From the NCBI RefSeq assembly GCF_003003255.1, contig NZ_PVTD01000001.1, positions 682,001-746,000 of the forward strand: 64,000 bases of DNA, in the 5' to 3' direction. The DNA is from Aliiruegeria haliotis (GTDB lineage: Bacteria > Pseudomonadota > Alphaproteobacteria > Rhodobacterales > Rhodobacteraceae). The position numbers and the translations under genes were made by a program. Each line of letters starts with the position of its first letter. Positions within the stretch are counted from its first letter, which is position 1. Below the pieces are notes generated by a model. That model was given only the letters and a program-made list of their open reading frames with translations. It was not told the DNA's origin and did not search any database. Of the stretch, positions 42,929-52,013 are shown one piece after another.

Positions 42929-43975
42929 ATGAAGACGCGCTGCTACCTGGATTGGAACGCGACGGCACCGCTGCGGCCCGAGGCGCGCGATGCGATGGTT
43001 GCGGCGATGGATATCGTGGGCAACCCGTCCTCTGTTCATGGCGAGGGGCGTGCGGCCAAGGCGCTGCTGGAGCGTGCGCGGGCCCAGGTTGCGACAGCCT
43101 TCGGAGCCGATGGTGCCGACATTGTCTTTACGTCGGGGGCAACCGAGGCGGCCGCCCTCGCGCTGGAGGGGCGTGGTCTCGCCTGCGCGGGGACCGAGCA
43201 CGACGCAGTCTCCGCATGGTGCGAGGAAAGCCTTGCCGTTTCCGCCGACGGGGCCGTCCAGGTCGCGCAGCCGTCGCAGTCAGCCATGCAGCTGGCGAAC
43301 TCGGAAACCGGTATCATCCAGTCCCTGCCCGAGGGGCTGGCCGTGTCCGACATGACGCAGGCCTTCGGCAAGATCCCGGTGGCGTTCAACTGGTCGGGCT
43401 GCGACATGGCCCTGATCTCCGCGCACAAACTGGGCGGACCGAAGGGGATCGGTGCGCTGGTGCTCAGGCGCGGGCTGGACGTCGCGGCGAGGATCAAGGG
43501 AGGCGGTCAGGAGATGGGGCGACGCTCCGGAACTGAAAACCTCATTGGAATCGCGGGGTTCGGGGCCGCAGCCGAGGCGGCGCAGCGCGATTTGGCTGAC
43601 GGAATCTGGGAGCGGGTCGAGAAACTTAGAAACATTCTAGAAAAAGCGCTGGAATCTTCCGCCCAAGATATTATTTTTGTCGGGAAATCGGCGGAGCGAC
43701 TCCCCAACACCTCCAACATCGTTGTACCGGGGTGGCGCGGGGAGACCCAGGTGATGCAGATGGATCTGGCGGGGTATGCGATCTCGGCCGGTTCGGCCTG
43801 CTCCTCGGGCAAGGTGAAGGCGAGCCGCGTGCTGCGCGCGATGGGATTTGACGAGACGGCTGCTGGCTGCGCGATCCGCGTGTCCATCGGGCCGGAAACG
43901 ACGGAAGAGGAGGTGTTGCGCTTCGCCGAGACCTGGCTGGCGCAATACCACAAGCACAAGGCAAGGGCGGCCTGA
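42929..43975 (+). CDS. Cysteine desulfurase (NifS/IscS-like)
   Basis: The 348-residue class V aminotransferase begins MKTRCYLDWNATAPLRPEARDAM and has the PLP lysine segment ALISAHKLGGPKG, GGGQEMGRRSGTEN, and SAGSACSSGKVKASRVL with the catalytic Cys. It removes sulfur from cysteine for iron-sulfur assembly. The short, divergent IscS-like form is typical of the first enzyme gene of alphaproteobacterial suf clusters, while a separate SufS is encoded at 50203. The ATG at 42929 is chosen over 42839, which would add an unrelated basic tail. An inverted repeat TAGAA-ACA-TTCTA lies inside at 43627-43639. Confidence 0.87.
   Translation: MKTRCYLDWNATAPLRPEARDAMVAAMDIVGNPSSVHGEGRAAKALLERARAQVATAFGADGADIVFTSGATEAAALALEGRGLACAGTEHDAVSAWCEESLAVSADGAVQVAQPSQSAMQLANSETGIIQSLPEGLAVSDMTQAFGKIPVAFNWSGCDMALISAHKLGGPKGIGALVLRRGLDVAARIKGGGQEMGRRSGTENLIGIAGFGAAAEAAQRDLADGIWERVEKLRNILEKALESSAQDIIFVGKSAERLPNTSNIVVPGWRGETQVMQMDLAGYAISAGSACSSGKVKASRVLRAMGFDETAAGCAIRVSIGPETTEEEVLRFAETWLAQYHKHKARAA
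43627..43639. promoter_or_regulatory. Inverted repeat inside the cysteine desulfurase gene
   Basis: TAGAA-ACA-TTCTA repeats the arms of the iscR promoter palindrome (TAGAA-N3-TTCTA) in an AT-rich patch of the coding sequence, with an ATTATTTTTG stretch about 30 bases downstream. It lies about 390 bases before sufB and could be an internal operator; coincidence is possible. Confidence 0.35.
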
Positions 43976-44025
43976 CCGCGGCCCGCGCGGCGAACAGGCC
44001 GCGACACTCATGACAGGATGGATGC

Positions 44026-45552
44026 ATGGACACGGTTGTAGATCAGGAGCTGGAAGTTCGAGAGGGCGTGGATCGGGAGACCGTCGAGGCCGTCCAGAAC
44101 ATGGGGACCTACAAGTACGGCTGGGAAACCGAGATCGAGATGGAATACGCGCCCAAGGGCGTGAACGAGGACATCGTGCGGCTGATCTCGGAGCGCAACA
44201 ACGAGCCGGAGTGGATGCTCGAATGGCGCCTGCAGGCGTTCCGCCGCTGGGAGCAGATGGACCTGCCCAAGTGGGCGATGCTCAATATCCCCGAGATCGA
44301 CTTCCAGGACCAGTACTACTACGCCAAGCCGGCCTCCATGCAGGAAAAGCCGAAGTCGCTCGACGATGTTGATCCGAAGCTGCTGGAAACCTATGCCAAG
44401 CTTGGAATTCCGCTGAAGGAACAAGCCATTCTGGCAGGCGTCGAAGGCGCGGAAAACGCGCCGGAGGAGGGCCGCAAGGTCGCCGTGGACGCCGTGTTCG
44501 ATTCCGTTTCCGTTGGCACGACCTTCAAGGAAGAGCTTGCCAAGGCAGGCGTGATCTTCTGCTCCATCTCCGAGGCGATCCAGGAGCATCCTGAACTGGT
44601 GAAGAAATACCTCGGCTCCGTGGTGCCGCAGACCGACAATTTCTATGCCACGCTGAATTCCGCGGTCTTCTCCGACGGATCCTTCGTCTACATCCCCGAG
44701 GGCGTCCGGTGCCCGATGGAGCTCAGCACCTATTTCCGCATCAATGCCGAGAACACCGGACAGTTCGAGCGCACGCTGATCATCGCCGACAAGGGGGCCT
44801 ACGTGAGCTACCTTGAAGGCTGCACCGCGCCGCAGCGCGACACCGCGCAGTTGCATGCGGCCGTGGTGGAGATCGTGCTGCTGGACGATGCCGAGGTGAA
44901 ATACTCGACGGTCCAGAACTGGTTCCCCGGCGACGAAAACGGCAAGGGCGGCATCTACAATTTCGTGACCAAGCGTGCGGATTGCCGTGGTGCCCGGTCG
45001 AAAGTGATGTGGACCCAGGTCGAGACCGGCTCGGCGATCACGTGGAAGTACCCGTCCTGTATCCTGCGCGGCGACGACAGCCAGGGCGAGTTCTACTCCA
45101 TCGCCATCACCAACAACCACCAGCAGGCCGATACCGGGACCAAGATGATCCACCTCGGCAAGAACTCGAAGAGCCGGATCGTGTCGAAGGGCATCAGCGC
45201 CGGCAAGTCGCAGAACGTCTACCGTGGGCTGGTCTCGGTGCATCCGAAGGCGAAGGAAGCACGCAACTACACGCAATGCGACAGCCTGCTGATCGGAAGC
45301 GACTGCGGGGCGCACACGGTGCCCTACATCGAGGTGAAGAACAATTCGAGCCGCTGCGAGCATGAGGCAACGACCTCCAAGGTCGATGACGACCAGTTGT
45401 TCTACTGCCGTCAGCGCGGCATGGACGAGGAAGAGGCCGTTGCGCTTGTCGTGAACGGTTTCTGCAAGGAGGTGCTGCAAGCGCTGCCAATGGAGTTTGC
45501 CATGGAAGCGCAGCAACTCGTGGCGATTTCCCTGGAAGGCTCCGTTGGCTGA
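44026..45552 (+). CDS. sufB: Fe-S cluster scaffold protein SufB
   Basis: The 508-residue protein is Suf[83 protein letters not shown], and C-terminal [31 protein letters not shown]. It receives sulfur and assembles Fe-S clusters with SufC and SufD in the cytoplasm. It is 50 bases after the desulfurase gene, and the TTG of the next small gene overlaps its end. Confidence 0.96.
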   Translation: MDTVVDQELEVREGVDRETVEAVQNMGTYKYGWETEIEMEYAPKGVNEDIVRLISERNNEPEWMLEWRLQAFRRWEQMDLPKWAMLNIPEIDFQDQYYYAKPASMQEKPKSLDDVDPKLLETYAKLGIPLKEQAILAGVEGAENAPEEGRKVAVDAVFDSVSVGTTFKEELAKAGVIFCSISEAIQEHPELVKKYLGSVVPQTDNFYATLNSAVFSDGSFVYIPEGVRCPMELSTYFRINAENTGQFERTLIIADKGAYVSYLEGCTAPQRDTAQLHAAVVEIVLLDDAEVKYSTVQNWFPGDENGKGGIYNFVTKRADCRGARSKVMWTQVETGSAITWKYPSCILRGDDSQGEFYSIAITNNHQQADTGTKMIHLGKNSKSRIVSKGISAGKSQNVYRGLVSVHPKAKEARNYTQCDSLLIGSDCGAHTVPYIEVKNNSSRCEHEATTSKVDDDQLFYCRQRGMDEEEAVALVVNGFCKEVLQALPMEFAMEAQQLVAISLEGSVG

Positions 45553-45754
45553 TCCGGAACGCAATACGGGCGGTTTCTGGTCCTTTCTGCCGTTCGGGCT
45601 GACCGTTCTGGGCGGCGCCACGGGTGTCTTCTACATCACCTTCGGCACCCAGAATGGCAATCCGGTGTTCGGGGTGGCGCTCGGTGCCGTGGCCGGCTGG
45701 CTGCTGGCGCTGGTCCTGCGGCACCTGGCCCGGCGCGCGGGCTGGGACAGCTGA
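45545..45754 (+). CDS. Small membrane protein in the suf operon
   Basis: A TTG start at 45545 with GGAAGG upstream gives 69 residues with two hydrophobic segments ([20 protein letters not shown] and [22 protein letters not shown]). An ATG at 45497 would lie deep in sufB and give a basic lead, so the TTG is preferred. The 8-base overlap with sufB suggests translational coupling. I do not recognise the family. Confidence 0.6.
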   Translation: MADPERNTGGFWSFLPFGLTVLGGATGVFYITFGTQNGNPVFGVALGAVAGWLLALVLRHLARRAGWDS

Positions 45755-45770
45755 ACCCGAGGAGGACAAC

Positions 45771-46277
45771 ATGAACGGACCGGTGATCGATACCGACGGG
45801 CTCGATGGTTTCCCTATGGAGCCGCAAGGGGGCTCCGCAACCTTTGGTGCCACCGTTTCCCCGCTTGGCGGGCCGCTTGGCCTGTCCGGGCTTGGTGCAA
45901 TGCTTGTCACGGTCCAGCCGGGTAAGCGGGCTTTCCCCTTTCACAATCACCTCGGCAATGACGAGATGTTCGTGATCCTGGAGGGCGAGGGAACCTTTCG
46001 CCTTGGCGAGACCGAGCATCCGGTGCGGGCCGGATCCGTGTGTGGCGCTCCAAAGGGCGGACCGGAGACAGCGCACCAGCTGATCAACTCCGGCACCACA
46101 CCCCTGCGATACATCGGGATCTCGACCACCCAGGATCCGGAGGTCGTCGAATACCCGGACAGTGGAAAGTTCGCCGCCATCGCCGTGGCGCCCGGAGCCG
46201 ACTTCATGTCCGCGCATCTCAAACATGTCGGGCGGCGTGAGGATGGCCGGGATTACTGGGAAGGAGAAATGGCATGA
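45771..46277 (+). CDS. Cupin domain protein
   Basis: The 168-residue protein has a cupin fold with [24 protein letters not shown] (metal His-x-His and Glu) and [34 protein letters not shown] (second motif). The ribosome site GAGGAGG is 5 bases upstream. It resembles cupins that bind a metal and shape a small sugar or acid, but the substrate is unknown. It sits in the suf operon between a small membrane protein and a YbjQ-like gene (4-base overlap). Confidence 0.8.
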   Translation: MNGPVIDTDGLDGFPMEPQGGSATFGATVSPLGGPLGLSGLGAMLVTVQPGKRAFPFHNHLGNDEMFVILEGEGTFRLGETEHPVRAGSVCGAPKGGPETAHQLINSGTTPLRYIGISTTQDPEVVEYPDSGKFAAIAVAPGADFMSAHLKHVGRREDGRDYWEGEMA

Positions 46278-46585
46278 TTGTGACGACCACGCCTGCCATT
46301 CAGGGCCACCAGATCACCGACTACAAGGGCATCGTCGTGGGCGAGGCCATCATCGGCGCCAACGTGTTCCGGGACGTTTTCGCAGGGATCACCGACATCA
46401 TCGGAGGGCGTTCCAACGCCTATGAAACAAGCCTTGGCGAGGCGCGGGACACGGCCTTGCGGGAGCTTGAGGAGCGGGCCGCAGAGCTCGGGGCGAATGC
46501 GGTGGTCGGCGTGGATCTCGACTACGAGGTGGTCAACAACATGCTGATGGTCTCGGCCTCCGGCACCGCAGTAATGATCTCTTAA
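46274..46585 (+). CDS. YbjQ/DUF74 family protein
   Basis: The 103-residue protein is a YbjQ homologue: [51 protein letters not shown], and [21 protein letters not shown]. The family forms pentamers and has been proposed to bind heavy metals, but no function is established. It overlaps the cupin gene by 4 bases in the suf operon. Confidence 0.87.
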   Translation: MIVTTTPAIQGHQITDYKGIVVGEAIIGANVFRDVFAGITDIIGGRSNAYETSLGEARDTALRELEERAAELGANAVVGVDLDYEVVNNMLMVSASGTAVMIS

Positions 46586-46662
46586 CGTGCTGTTTCTGTC
46601 CCAATATTGCCCGGTTTCGAGGCCACGTTCCGCTGCAAGGATACTGCAGCGAGGAAAAGGGC

Positions 46663-46938
46663 ATGGCAGCGGACCAGGCATTCATGGACAGGATTCACCG
46701 CATCGAGCAGGGCAAGCAGTGGGTGCCCGACGGAATCTGCGTGTCCGAGGGCAAGACCAAGGGCCGCAAGCGGCGTCCGCTCACGCGCGAAAAGCTGTTC
46801 ACCGTGGCAGCCTCCACCCTGATCCTGTTCGTGCTCTACAAGGTTACCCTGAATTCGCAGCCGCAGATTGCGGAATGGTTTCTACAGGGAGGGCCGGAGA
46901 CGGCGCTCGCTTCACTGACCGGTGCGATCGGCGGCTGA
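46663..46938 (+). CDS. Hypothetical single-membrane-segment protein
   Basis: The 91-residue protein has a basic N-terminal half (GKTKGRKRRPLTREKLF) and one hydrophobic segment (TVAASTLILFVLYKVTL), with a short C-terminal part. The ATG has GAGGAAAAGGG upstream. I do not recognise the family. It lies between ybjQ-like and sufC genes on the same strand, so it may belong to the suf operon and anchor a cytoplasmic partner to the membrane. Confidence 0.55.
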   Translation: MAADQAFMDRIHRIEQGKQWVPDGICVSEGKTKGRKRRPLTREKLFTVAASTLILFVLYKVTLNSQPQIAEWFLQGGPETALASLTGAIGG

Positions 46939-47033
46939 CGCCGGACCCGACACCGACCCCGAACAAACGCTTTATCGAAACAGACGGCCGGACCCGCGAG
47001 GGTTTCGGCCTGCTTTGCATGCAAGGATGAAAA

Positions 47034-47789
47034 ATGCTGGAAATCAAGAACCTGCACGTGAAACTTGAAGAAGAGGACAAGCAGATCCTCAAGGGTGTGG
47101 ACCTGACGGTCGAAACCGGGAAGGTGCATGCGATCATGGGGCCGAACGGCTCGGGGAAGTCGACCTTGTCCTACGTCCTGTCGGGCCGTGACGGCTACGA
47201 GGTCACCGAGGGTGCCGCGTCGCTCGATGGTGAGGACCTGCTCGATCTGGAGCCGGAAGAACGCGCCGCCGCCGGCCTGTTCCTTGCGTTCCAGTACCCG
47301 GTGGAAATCCCCGGGGTCGGCAACATGACCTTCCTGCGGACTGCCGTGAATGCGCAGCGCAAGGCACGCGGCGAGGAGGAAATCTCCGCCGGTGACTTCC
47401 TGAAGCTGATCCGCGAGAAGGCGAAATCGCTGAAGATTGACGCCGACATGCTGAAGCGCCCGGTTAACGTGGGCTTTTCCGGTGGCGAGAAGAAGCGCAA
47501 CGAAATCCTTCAGATGGCCCTTCTGGAGCCAAAGATGTGCATCCTGGACGAGACCGACTCCGGCCTCGACGTGGACGCGATGAAGCTCGTGGCCGAAGGT
47601 GTGAACGCCTTGCGCGATGCGGGCCGGGGTTTCCTGGTCATCACGCACTACCAGCGCCTGCTTGATCACATCAAACCCGACGTCGTGCATATCATGGCCG
47701 ATGGCCGCATCGTGAAGACTGGTGGCCCGGAGCTGGCCCTTGAGGTCGAGACGAACGGATATGCCGATATCCTTGCGGAGGTTGCGTGA
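47034..47789 (+). CDS. sufC: Fe-S assembly ATPase SufC
   Basis: The 251-residue ABC-type ATPase has Walker A (MGPNGSGKSTLSYVL), Q-loop segment FLAFQYPVEIPG, signature FSGGEKKRNE and Walker B ILDETDSGLD. It powers the SufBC2D complex. AAGGA lies 7 bases before the ATG. SufD starts one base after its stop. Confidence 0.97.
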   Translation: MLEIKNLHVKLEEEDKQILKGVDLTVETGKVHAIMGPNGSGKSTLSYVLSGRDGYEVTEGAASLDGEDLLDLEPEERAAAGLFLAFQYPVEIPGVGNMTFLRTAVNAQRKARGEEEISAGDFLKLIREKAKSLKIDADMLKRPVNVGFSGGEKKRNEILQMALLEPKMCILDETDSGLDVDAMKLVAEGVNALRDAGRGFLVITHYQRLLDHIKPDVVHIMADGRIVKTGGPELALEVETNGYADILAEVA

Positions 47790-47790
47790 C

Positions 47791-49077
47791 ATGGCTCTGC
47801 CGCAAGTGAAACTGGAGGCCACGGAGGCACGGCTGGCCAGTCTGAGCCTGCCGGAGAGCGGGGCGTGGCTGCGGGAGGCGCGCGAGGCCGCGCTGGCCCG
47901 GGTGCAGGCGATGGGCTTGCCGCACGCCCGCGACGAATACTGGAAGTACACCCGTCCCGACACGCTGGTTCAGGCTGACGTGCCCGAAGCCGCGCTTTTC
48001 GATGCCGAGGGTGAGGTGTCCTTTGGCGATATCGACCGGGTGAAGCTTTACTTCGTCGATGGTGTCTTCGACCCCGAGGCATCCGACGATCCGGCGGTCG
48101 GCGGCGTGGAGATCGAACGCCTGGCCGATGTTGCCAGCGCCGATATCCACTGGGCCAAGGACGTTTACGGGGTTCTGGAAACCCGCGGGCAGGATCCGGT
48201 GGAACGGCCGCTCGCGGCGCTCAACACCGCCGTGGCCACGGATGGCGTGGTGATCCGGGCGACGGGCAAGGCCGAGAAGCCGGTCAACCTGATCTACCTG
48301 CACCGGAACACGACCTCTGATGCGGTGCTGCACCACGTCATCAAGGTCGAGGACGGTGCCGAACTGACAATCCTGGAAAACGGCCCCGCCGCCGCGCGGT
48401 TCAACAAGGTGATGGAGGTGGAAGTGGCCGACACCGCCGCGTTCCATCATGTCCGCACGCAGGGCCGCGACCACGAACGCCGCGCGGTCACGCACACCTT
48501 CGCCCGTCTTGGCCGTGAAAGCACTTTCAAGTCCTTCACGCTGACGGCCAATGGCGTGTTGACGCGCAATGAATGCGTGATCGAGCTGACCGGGAACGAC
48601 GCCGTGGCCCACGTGGCCGGTGCCGCGCTTGGCGATGGCGATTTCCTGCACGATGACACGGTCTTTGTCACCCATGACGCGGAGAACTGCGAAAGCCGCC
48701 AGGTGTTCAAGAAGGTGCTGCGCAATGGCGCCACCGGCGTGTTCCAGGGCAAGATCCTGGTGAAGGACGGGGCGCAGAAAACCGACGGCTACCAGATCTC
48801 GCAATCGTTGCTTCTGGATGACGACAGTGTCTTCCTGGCAAAGCCGGAACTGGAGATCTATGCCGACGACGTTGCCTGTTCGCATGGTTCGACCTCTGGC
48901 GCCATCGACGAGGAGGGGTTGTTCTACCTTCGCTCCCGTGGGGTGCCCCGGGACCTCGCCACCGATCTCATGGTCATTGCCTTCGTGGCCGAGGCCATCG
49001 AGGAAATCGAGGATGAGGAGATTGCCGCGGACGTTCTGGGCCGGCTTGAGGGCTGGCTGGAGCGGCGGCGGGACTGA
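47791..49077 (+). CDS. sufD: Fe-S assembly protein SufD
   Basis: The 428-residue SufB-like protein has ARDEYWKYTRPDTL near the N-terminus, KILVKDGAQKTDGYQISQSLLLDDDSVFLAKPELEIYADDVACSHGSTSGAIDEEGLFYLRSRGVP, the hallmark SufB/D C-terminal beta-helix block, and IEDEEIAADVLGRLEGWLERR. The ATG at 47791 begins with sufC almost back to back. It forms SufBC2D with the neighbours. Confidence 0.95.
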   Translation: MALPQVKLEATEARLASLSLPESGAWLREAREAALARVQAMGLPHARDEYWKYTRPDTLVQADVPEAALFDAEGEVSFGDIDRVKLYFVDGVFDPEASDDPAVGGVEIERLADVASADIHWAKDVYGVLETRGQDPVERPLAALNTAVATDGVVIRATGKAEKPVNLIYLHRNTTSDAVLHHVIKVEDGAELTILENGPAAARFNKVMEVEVADTAAFHHVRTQGRDHERRAVTHTFARLGRESTFKSFTLTANGVLTRNECVIELTGNDAVAHVAGAALGDGDFLHDDTVFVTHDAENCESRQVFKKVLRNGATGVFQGKILVKDGAQKTDGYQISQSLLLDDDSVFLAKPELEIYADDVACSHGSTSGAIDEEGLFYLRSRGVPRDLATDLMVIAFVAEAIEEIEDEEIAADVLGRLEGWLERRRD

Positions 49078-49081
49078 GCCC

Positions 49082-49588
49082 TTGTCCGTCACGACAGAGA
49101 TCCTGCACACCTACCGGGCGCCGCGTGTTGTCATGCGGCGCCTGCTGGGTAGCATGGCCGGCGACGACCGGCCGGAAGCGCGGGCGCTCGTCTACCTGCT
49201 GGCGGGGTGTTTCATCATCTTCGTCGGCCAACTGCCCGGTTTGCTGGCTGTGCCGCTGACGGCTGCGGACGCGCCCCCGCGCGAGGCGCTGGTGGGCATC
49301 ACCTTTTTCAGCTGGATGTTCATCTGGCCGCTGCTGTTCTACCTGCTCGCGGCCCTCGGACATGTGATGGCACGCCTGTTCCGCGGCAAGGGCAGTTTCG
49401 CCACGGCCCGGATGGCACTGTTCTGGACTGTGCTTGCGGTCAGCCCGCTGATGCTGTTTCGCGGCATGGTAGAGACCATGATCGGCCCCGGACCCCAACT
49501 GATGGTGGCCGACACGCTCGTAGGGGTTGCGTTCTGTGCCCTCTGGGCCATATCGCTTCTCGAGGCAGAACGTCCGCAGCCCGGCTGA
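49082..49588 (+). CDS. YIP1-family membrane protein
   Basis: The 168-residue protein has four or five hydrophobic segments, including YLLAGCFIIFVGQLPGLLAVPL and MFIWPLLFYLLAALGHVMARL, in a layout like the bacterial YIP1 family. The start is uncertain: a TTG at 49082, 4 bases after the sufD stop, gives SVTTEILHTYRAP, while the first ATG is about 17 residues in. Two such proteins in a row in the suf operon suggest a paired membrane complex. The function is unknown. Confidence 0.6.
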   Translation: MSVTTEILHTYRAPRVVMRRLLGSMAGDDRPEARALVYLLAGCFIIFVGQLPGLLAVPLTAADAPPREALVGITFFSWMFIWPLLFYLLAALGHVMARLFRGKGSFATARMALFWTVLAVSPLMLFRGMVETMIGPGPQLMVADTLVGVAFCALWAISLLEAERPQPG

Positions 49589-49598
49589 AAGACCCCAG

Positions 49599-50210
49599 AT
49601 GACTCAATTCTCCTTCCCAATCAAAGACCTCGTCCGGGAGAGCTTCAAGGACCCGAAAGGCGCCGCTCGCCGGATCATCGGCTACCAGATCGCCCCCGGC
49701 GTGCTCTGGGAGGTGTTGGCGCTGGTGGTGATCCTGAGCGTGATCGTCGGGCAGGGGCCGGCCTTCCTCACCGCCGCCTATGACGACACCAGCGGCATGA
49801 TGCTGCCGGGGTTCTTCTTCAGCCCGGTCTTGCTGACGGTCGTGATGGGTATCCTCTTGGTGCTGGTGGTGCTGGCGGTGCATGGCGTCGGTCGGTTGGC
49901 CGGCGGGCAGGGGACCTTGCCGGGCGCGCTCGCAATCGTGGCCTGGCTTCAGTTCCTGCTGGTCTGCCTGCAATTGGTGCAGAACGTCACGCTGTTCGTG
50001 ATGCCGTTCATGGCCAGCCTGATCGGGCTCGCCTCCATCGGCCTGTTCTTTTACCTGCTCACGCAATTCGTCTGCGCGTTGCACGGATTTCGAAACGCCG
50101 GCGTGGTTTTCGTCGGCATTCTGTTCACCATGATGGGGTTGATTGTCCTCATGTCGATTGTGCTCGCCGTGCTGGGCGTCGGGCTGGAAGGAGGTCCGAC
50201 CGGTGTCTGA
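49599..50210 (+). CDS. YIP1-family membrane protein
   Basis: The 203-residue protein begins MTQFSFPIKDLVRESFKDPKGAARRIIGYQIAPGVLWE and has about five hydrophobic segments, with a VHGVGRLAGGQGTLPGALAIVAWLQF segment typical of Yip1-domain proteins. It lies 10 bases after the first YIP1-like gene and its 3' end overlaps the sufS GTG start. The function is unknown; the location suggests a membrane role near iron-sulfur assembly. Confidence 0.7.
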   Translation: MTQFSFPIKDLVRESFKDPKGAARRIIGYQIAPGVLWEVLALVVILSVIVGQGPAFLTAAYDDTSGMMLPGFFFSPVLLTVVMGILLVLVVLAVHGVGRLAGGQGTLPGALAIVAWLQFLLVCLQLVQNVTLFVMPFMASLIGLASIGLFFYLLTQFVCALHGFRNAGVVFVGILFTMMGLIVLMSIVLAVLGVGLEGGPTGV

Positions 50211-51435
50211 TGTGCCATATGATGTCCAGGATATCCGCAAGGATTTCCCGATCCTCGCGCGGGAGGTGAACGGCAAGCCGCTGGTCTACCTCGACAACGG
50301 TGCCTCGGCGCAGAAGCCGCAGGTCGTCATCGATGCCGTGACCCGTGGCTACGCAGAAGAATATTCCAACGTTCACCGTGGGTTGCACTACCTTTCCAAT
50401 CTCGCCACCGAGAAATACGAAGGTGTCCGGGAGATCATCGCACGGTTTCTCGGCGTGAAGGACGTCGAGGAGATCGTGATGACCTCCGGATCCACGGAAG
50501 GGCTGAACCTCGTGGCCTATGGTTGGGCCATGCCGCACCTGCAGGCGGGCGACGAGATCGTGCTTTCCGTCATGGAACACCACGCAAACATCGTGCCATG
50601 GCATCTCCTGCGGGAACGCCAGGGCGTGGTGCTGAAGTGGGTCGATGTCGACGTGAACGGCGATCTCGACCCGCAGGCGGTGATCGACGCCATCGGGCCG
50701 AAGACGAAGCTGGTGGCGGTCACGCACATGTCCAACGTCCTTGGCACGGTTGTCGATGTGAAAGCCATTGTCGCGGGCGCCCATGCCAGGGGGGTGCCGG
50801 TTGTGGTCGATGGCTCGCAGGCCACCGTGCACGGGCCGGTCGATCTCGACGATATCGGCGCCGATTTCTATGCGATCACCGGGCACAAGCTCTACGGTCC
50901 GTCCGGTTCGGGCGCCATCCACATCCGCCGGGAGCGGATGGACGAAATGCGGCCCTTTTTCGGGGGTGGGGACATGATTCGCCACGTCCACAAGGACGCG
51001 GTGGAATATGCCGATCCGCCGATGAAGTTCGAGGCCGGGACGCCGAACATCGTGCAGCAGATCGGCCTTGGCGTGGCGTTGGAATACCTCATGGACCTCG
51101 GGATGGAGAACATCGCCGCCCATGAACGGGCGCTGCGAGACTACACTCGGGACCGGCTCGACGGGTTGAACTGGCTCAACGTGCAGGGGCGCTCGGCGGG
51201 CAAGGGGGCGATCTTCTCCTTCACGCTGGATGGCGGCGCCCATCCCCACGACATCTCGACCGTGCTCGACAAGAAGGGGGTCGCGGTGCGCGCGGGGCAC
51301 CATTGCGCCGGCCCGCTGATGGATCACCTTGGCGTCAGCGCGACCTGCCGTGCATCCTTCGGGCTGTACAACACGCGGGACGAAGTCGACAAACTGGTCG
51401 AGGCGCTGGAACTCTGCCACGATCTTTTTTCGTGA
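50203..51435 (+). CDS. sufS: Cysteine desulfurase SufS
   Basis: The 410-residue protein is a group II cysteine desulfurase: [52 protein letters not shown] lysine in [29 protein letters not shown], and the catalytic Cys in [12 protein letters not shown]. It supplies sulfur to SufBCD. The start is GTG at 50203 with GGAAGGAGG upstream; the ATG at 50143 would sit inside the previous gene. The usual activator SufE or SufU is not encoded next to it. Confidence 0.93.
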   Translation: MSDVPYDVQDIRKDFPILAREVNGKPLVYLDNGASAQKPQVVIDAVTRGYAEEYSNVHRGLHYLSNLATEKYEGVREIIARFLGVKDVEEIVMTSGSTEGLNLVAYGWAMPHLQAGDEIVLSVMEHHANIVPWHLLRERQGVVLKWVDVDVNGDLDPQAVIDAIGPKTKLVAVTHMSNVLGTVVDVKAIVAGAHARGVPVVVDGSQATVHGPVDLDDIGADFYAITGHKLYGPSGSGAIHIRRERMDEMRPFFGGGDMIRHVHKDAVEYADPPMKFEAGTPNIVQQIGLGVALEYLMDLGMENIAAHERALRDYTRDRLDGLNWLNVQGRSAGKGAIFSFTLDGGAHPHDISTVLDKKGVAVRAGHHCAGPLMDHLGVSATCRASFGLYNTRDEVDKLVEALELCHDLFS

Positions 51436-51712
51436 GAAGACAGCGATCTGGAGTTTGATCTTCACGCGACCCAACGCCTGTCGCTGGCTGCAGTCGAGGA
51501 CGGCGTAGGCGGCCACGCAGTTGCTTCGTCGGAGGGATGTGTGCTCTGGCAAGAGCAAGGGCCATGACCATGTCCGGTGTCGCTTCCCGGGACGAAAGAT
51601 CGTTCGGACCAGGCTCCGCCGTGGCAATGACCATTTCGCCCCATGCTCCGGCGTCCAACAGGCCAATTGCATGTTGCGGCCCGATGTTGGAGCGGATATA
51701 CGCCTTCGGCAC

Positions 51713-51789
<77 letters not shown>

Positions 51790-52013
51790 CCCAATTCTAA
51801 CGCAGGCCAGCAAGTGAGAGTTGGCGTACACCTTGAATTCTGCGGGTCCTCCGTTCAGTGAGCCGCTTGAGAAACTGGCTCTGGCTCGTTGCCGGCAGAT
51901 CGGGTGCACAAGTGCCAAACCCGTAAGAACCAAATGACGTTTCGGCCAAAGCATCGAAACCCATCTGGTTCCTTTTCTTCGAGGAACTACTTGGCTGCCG
52001 TGGGGCGCCAGGG

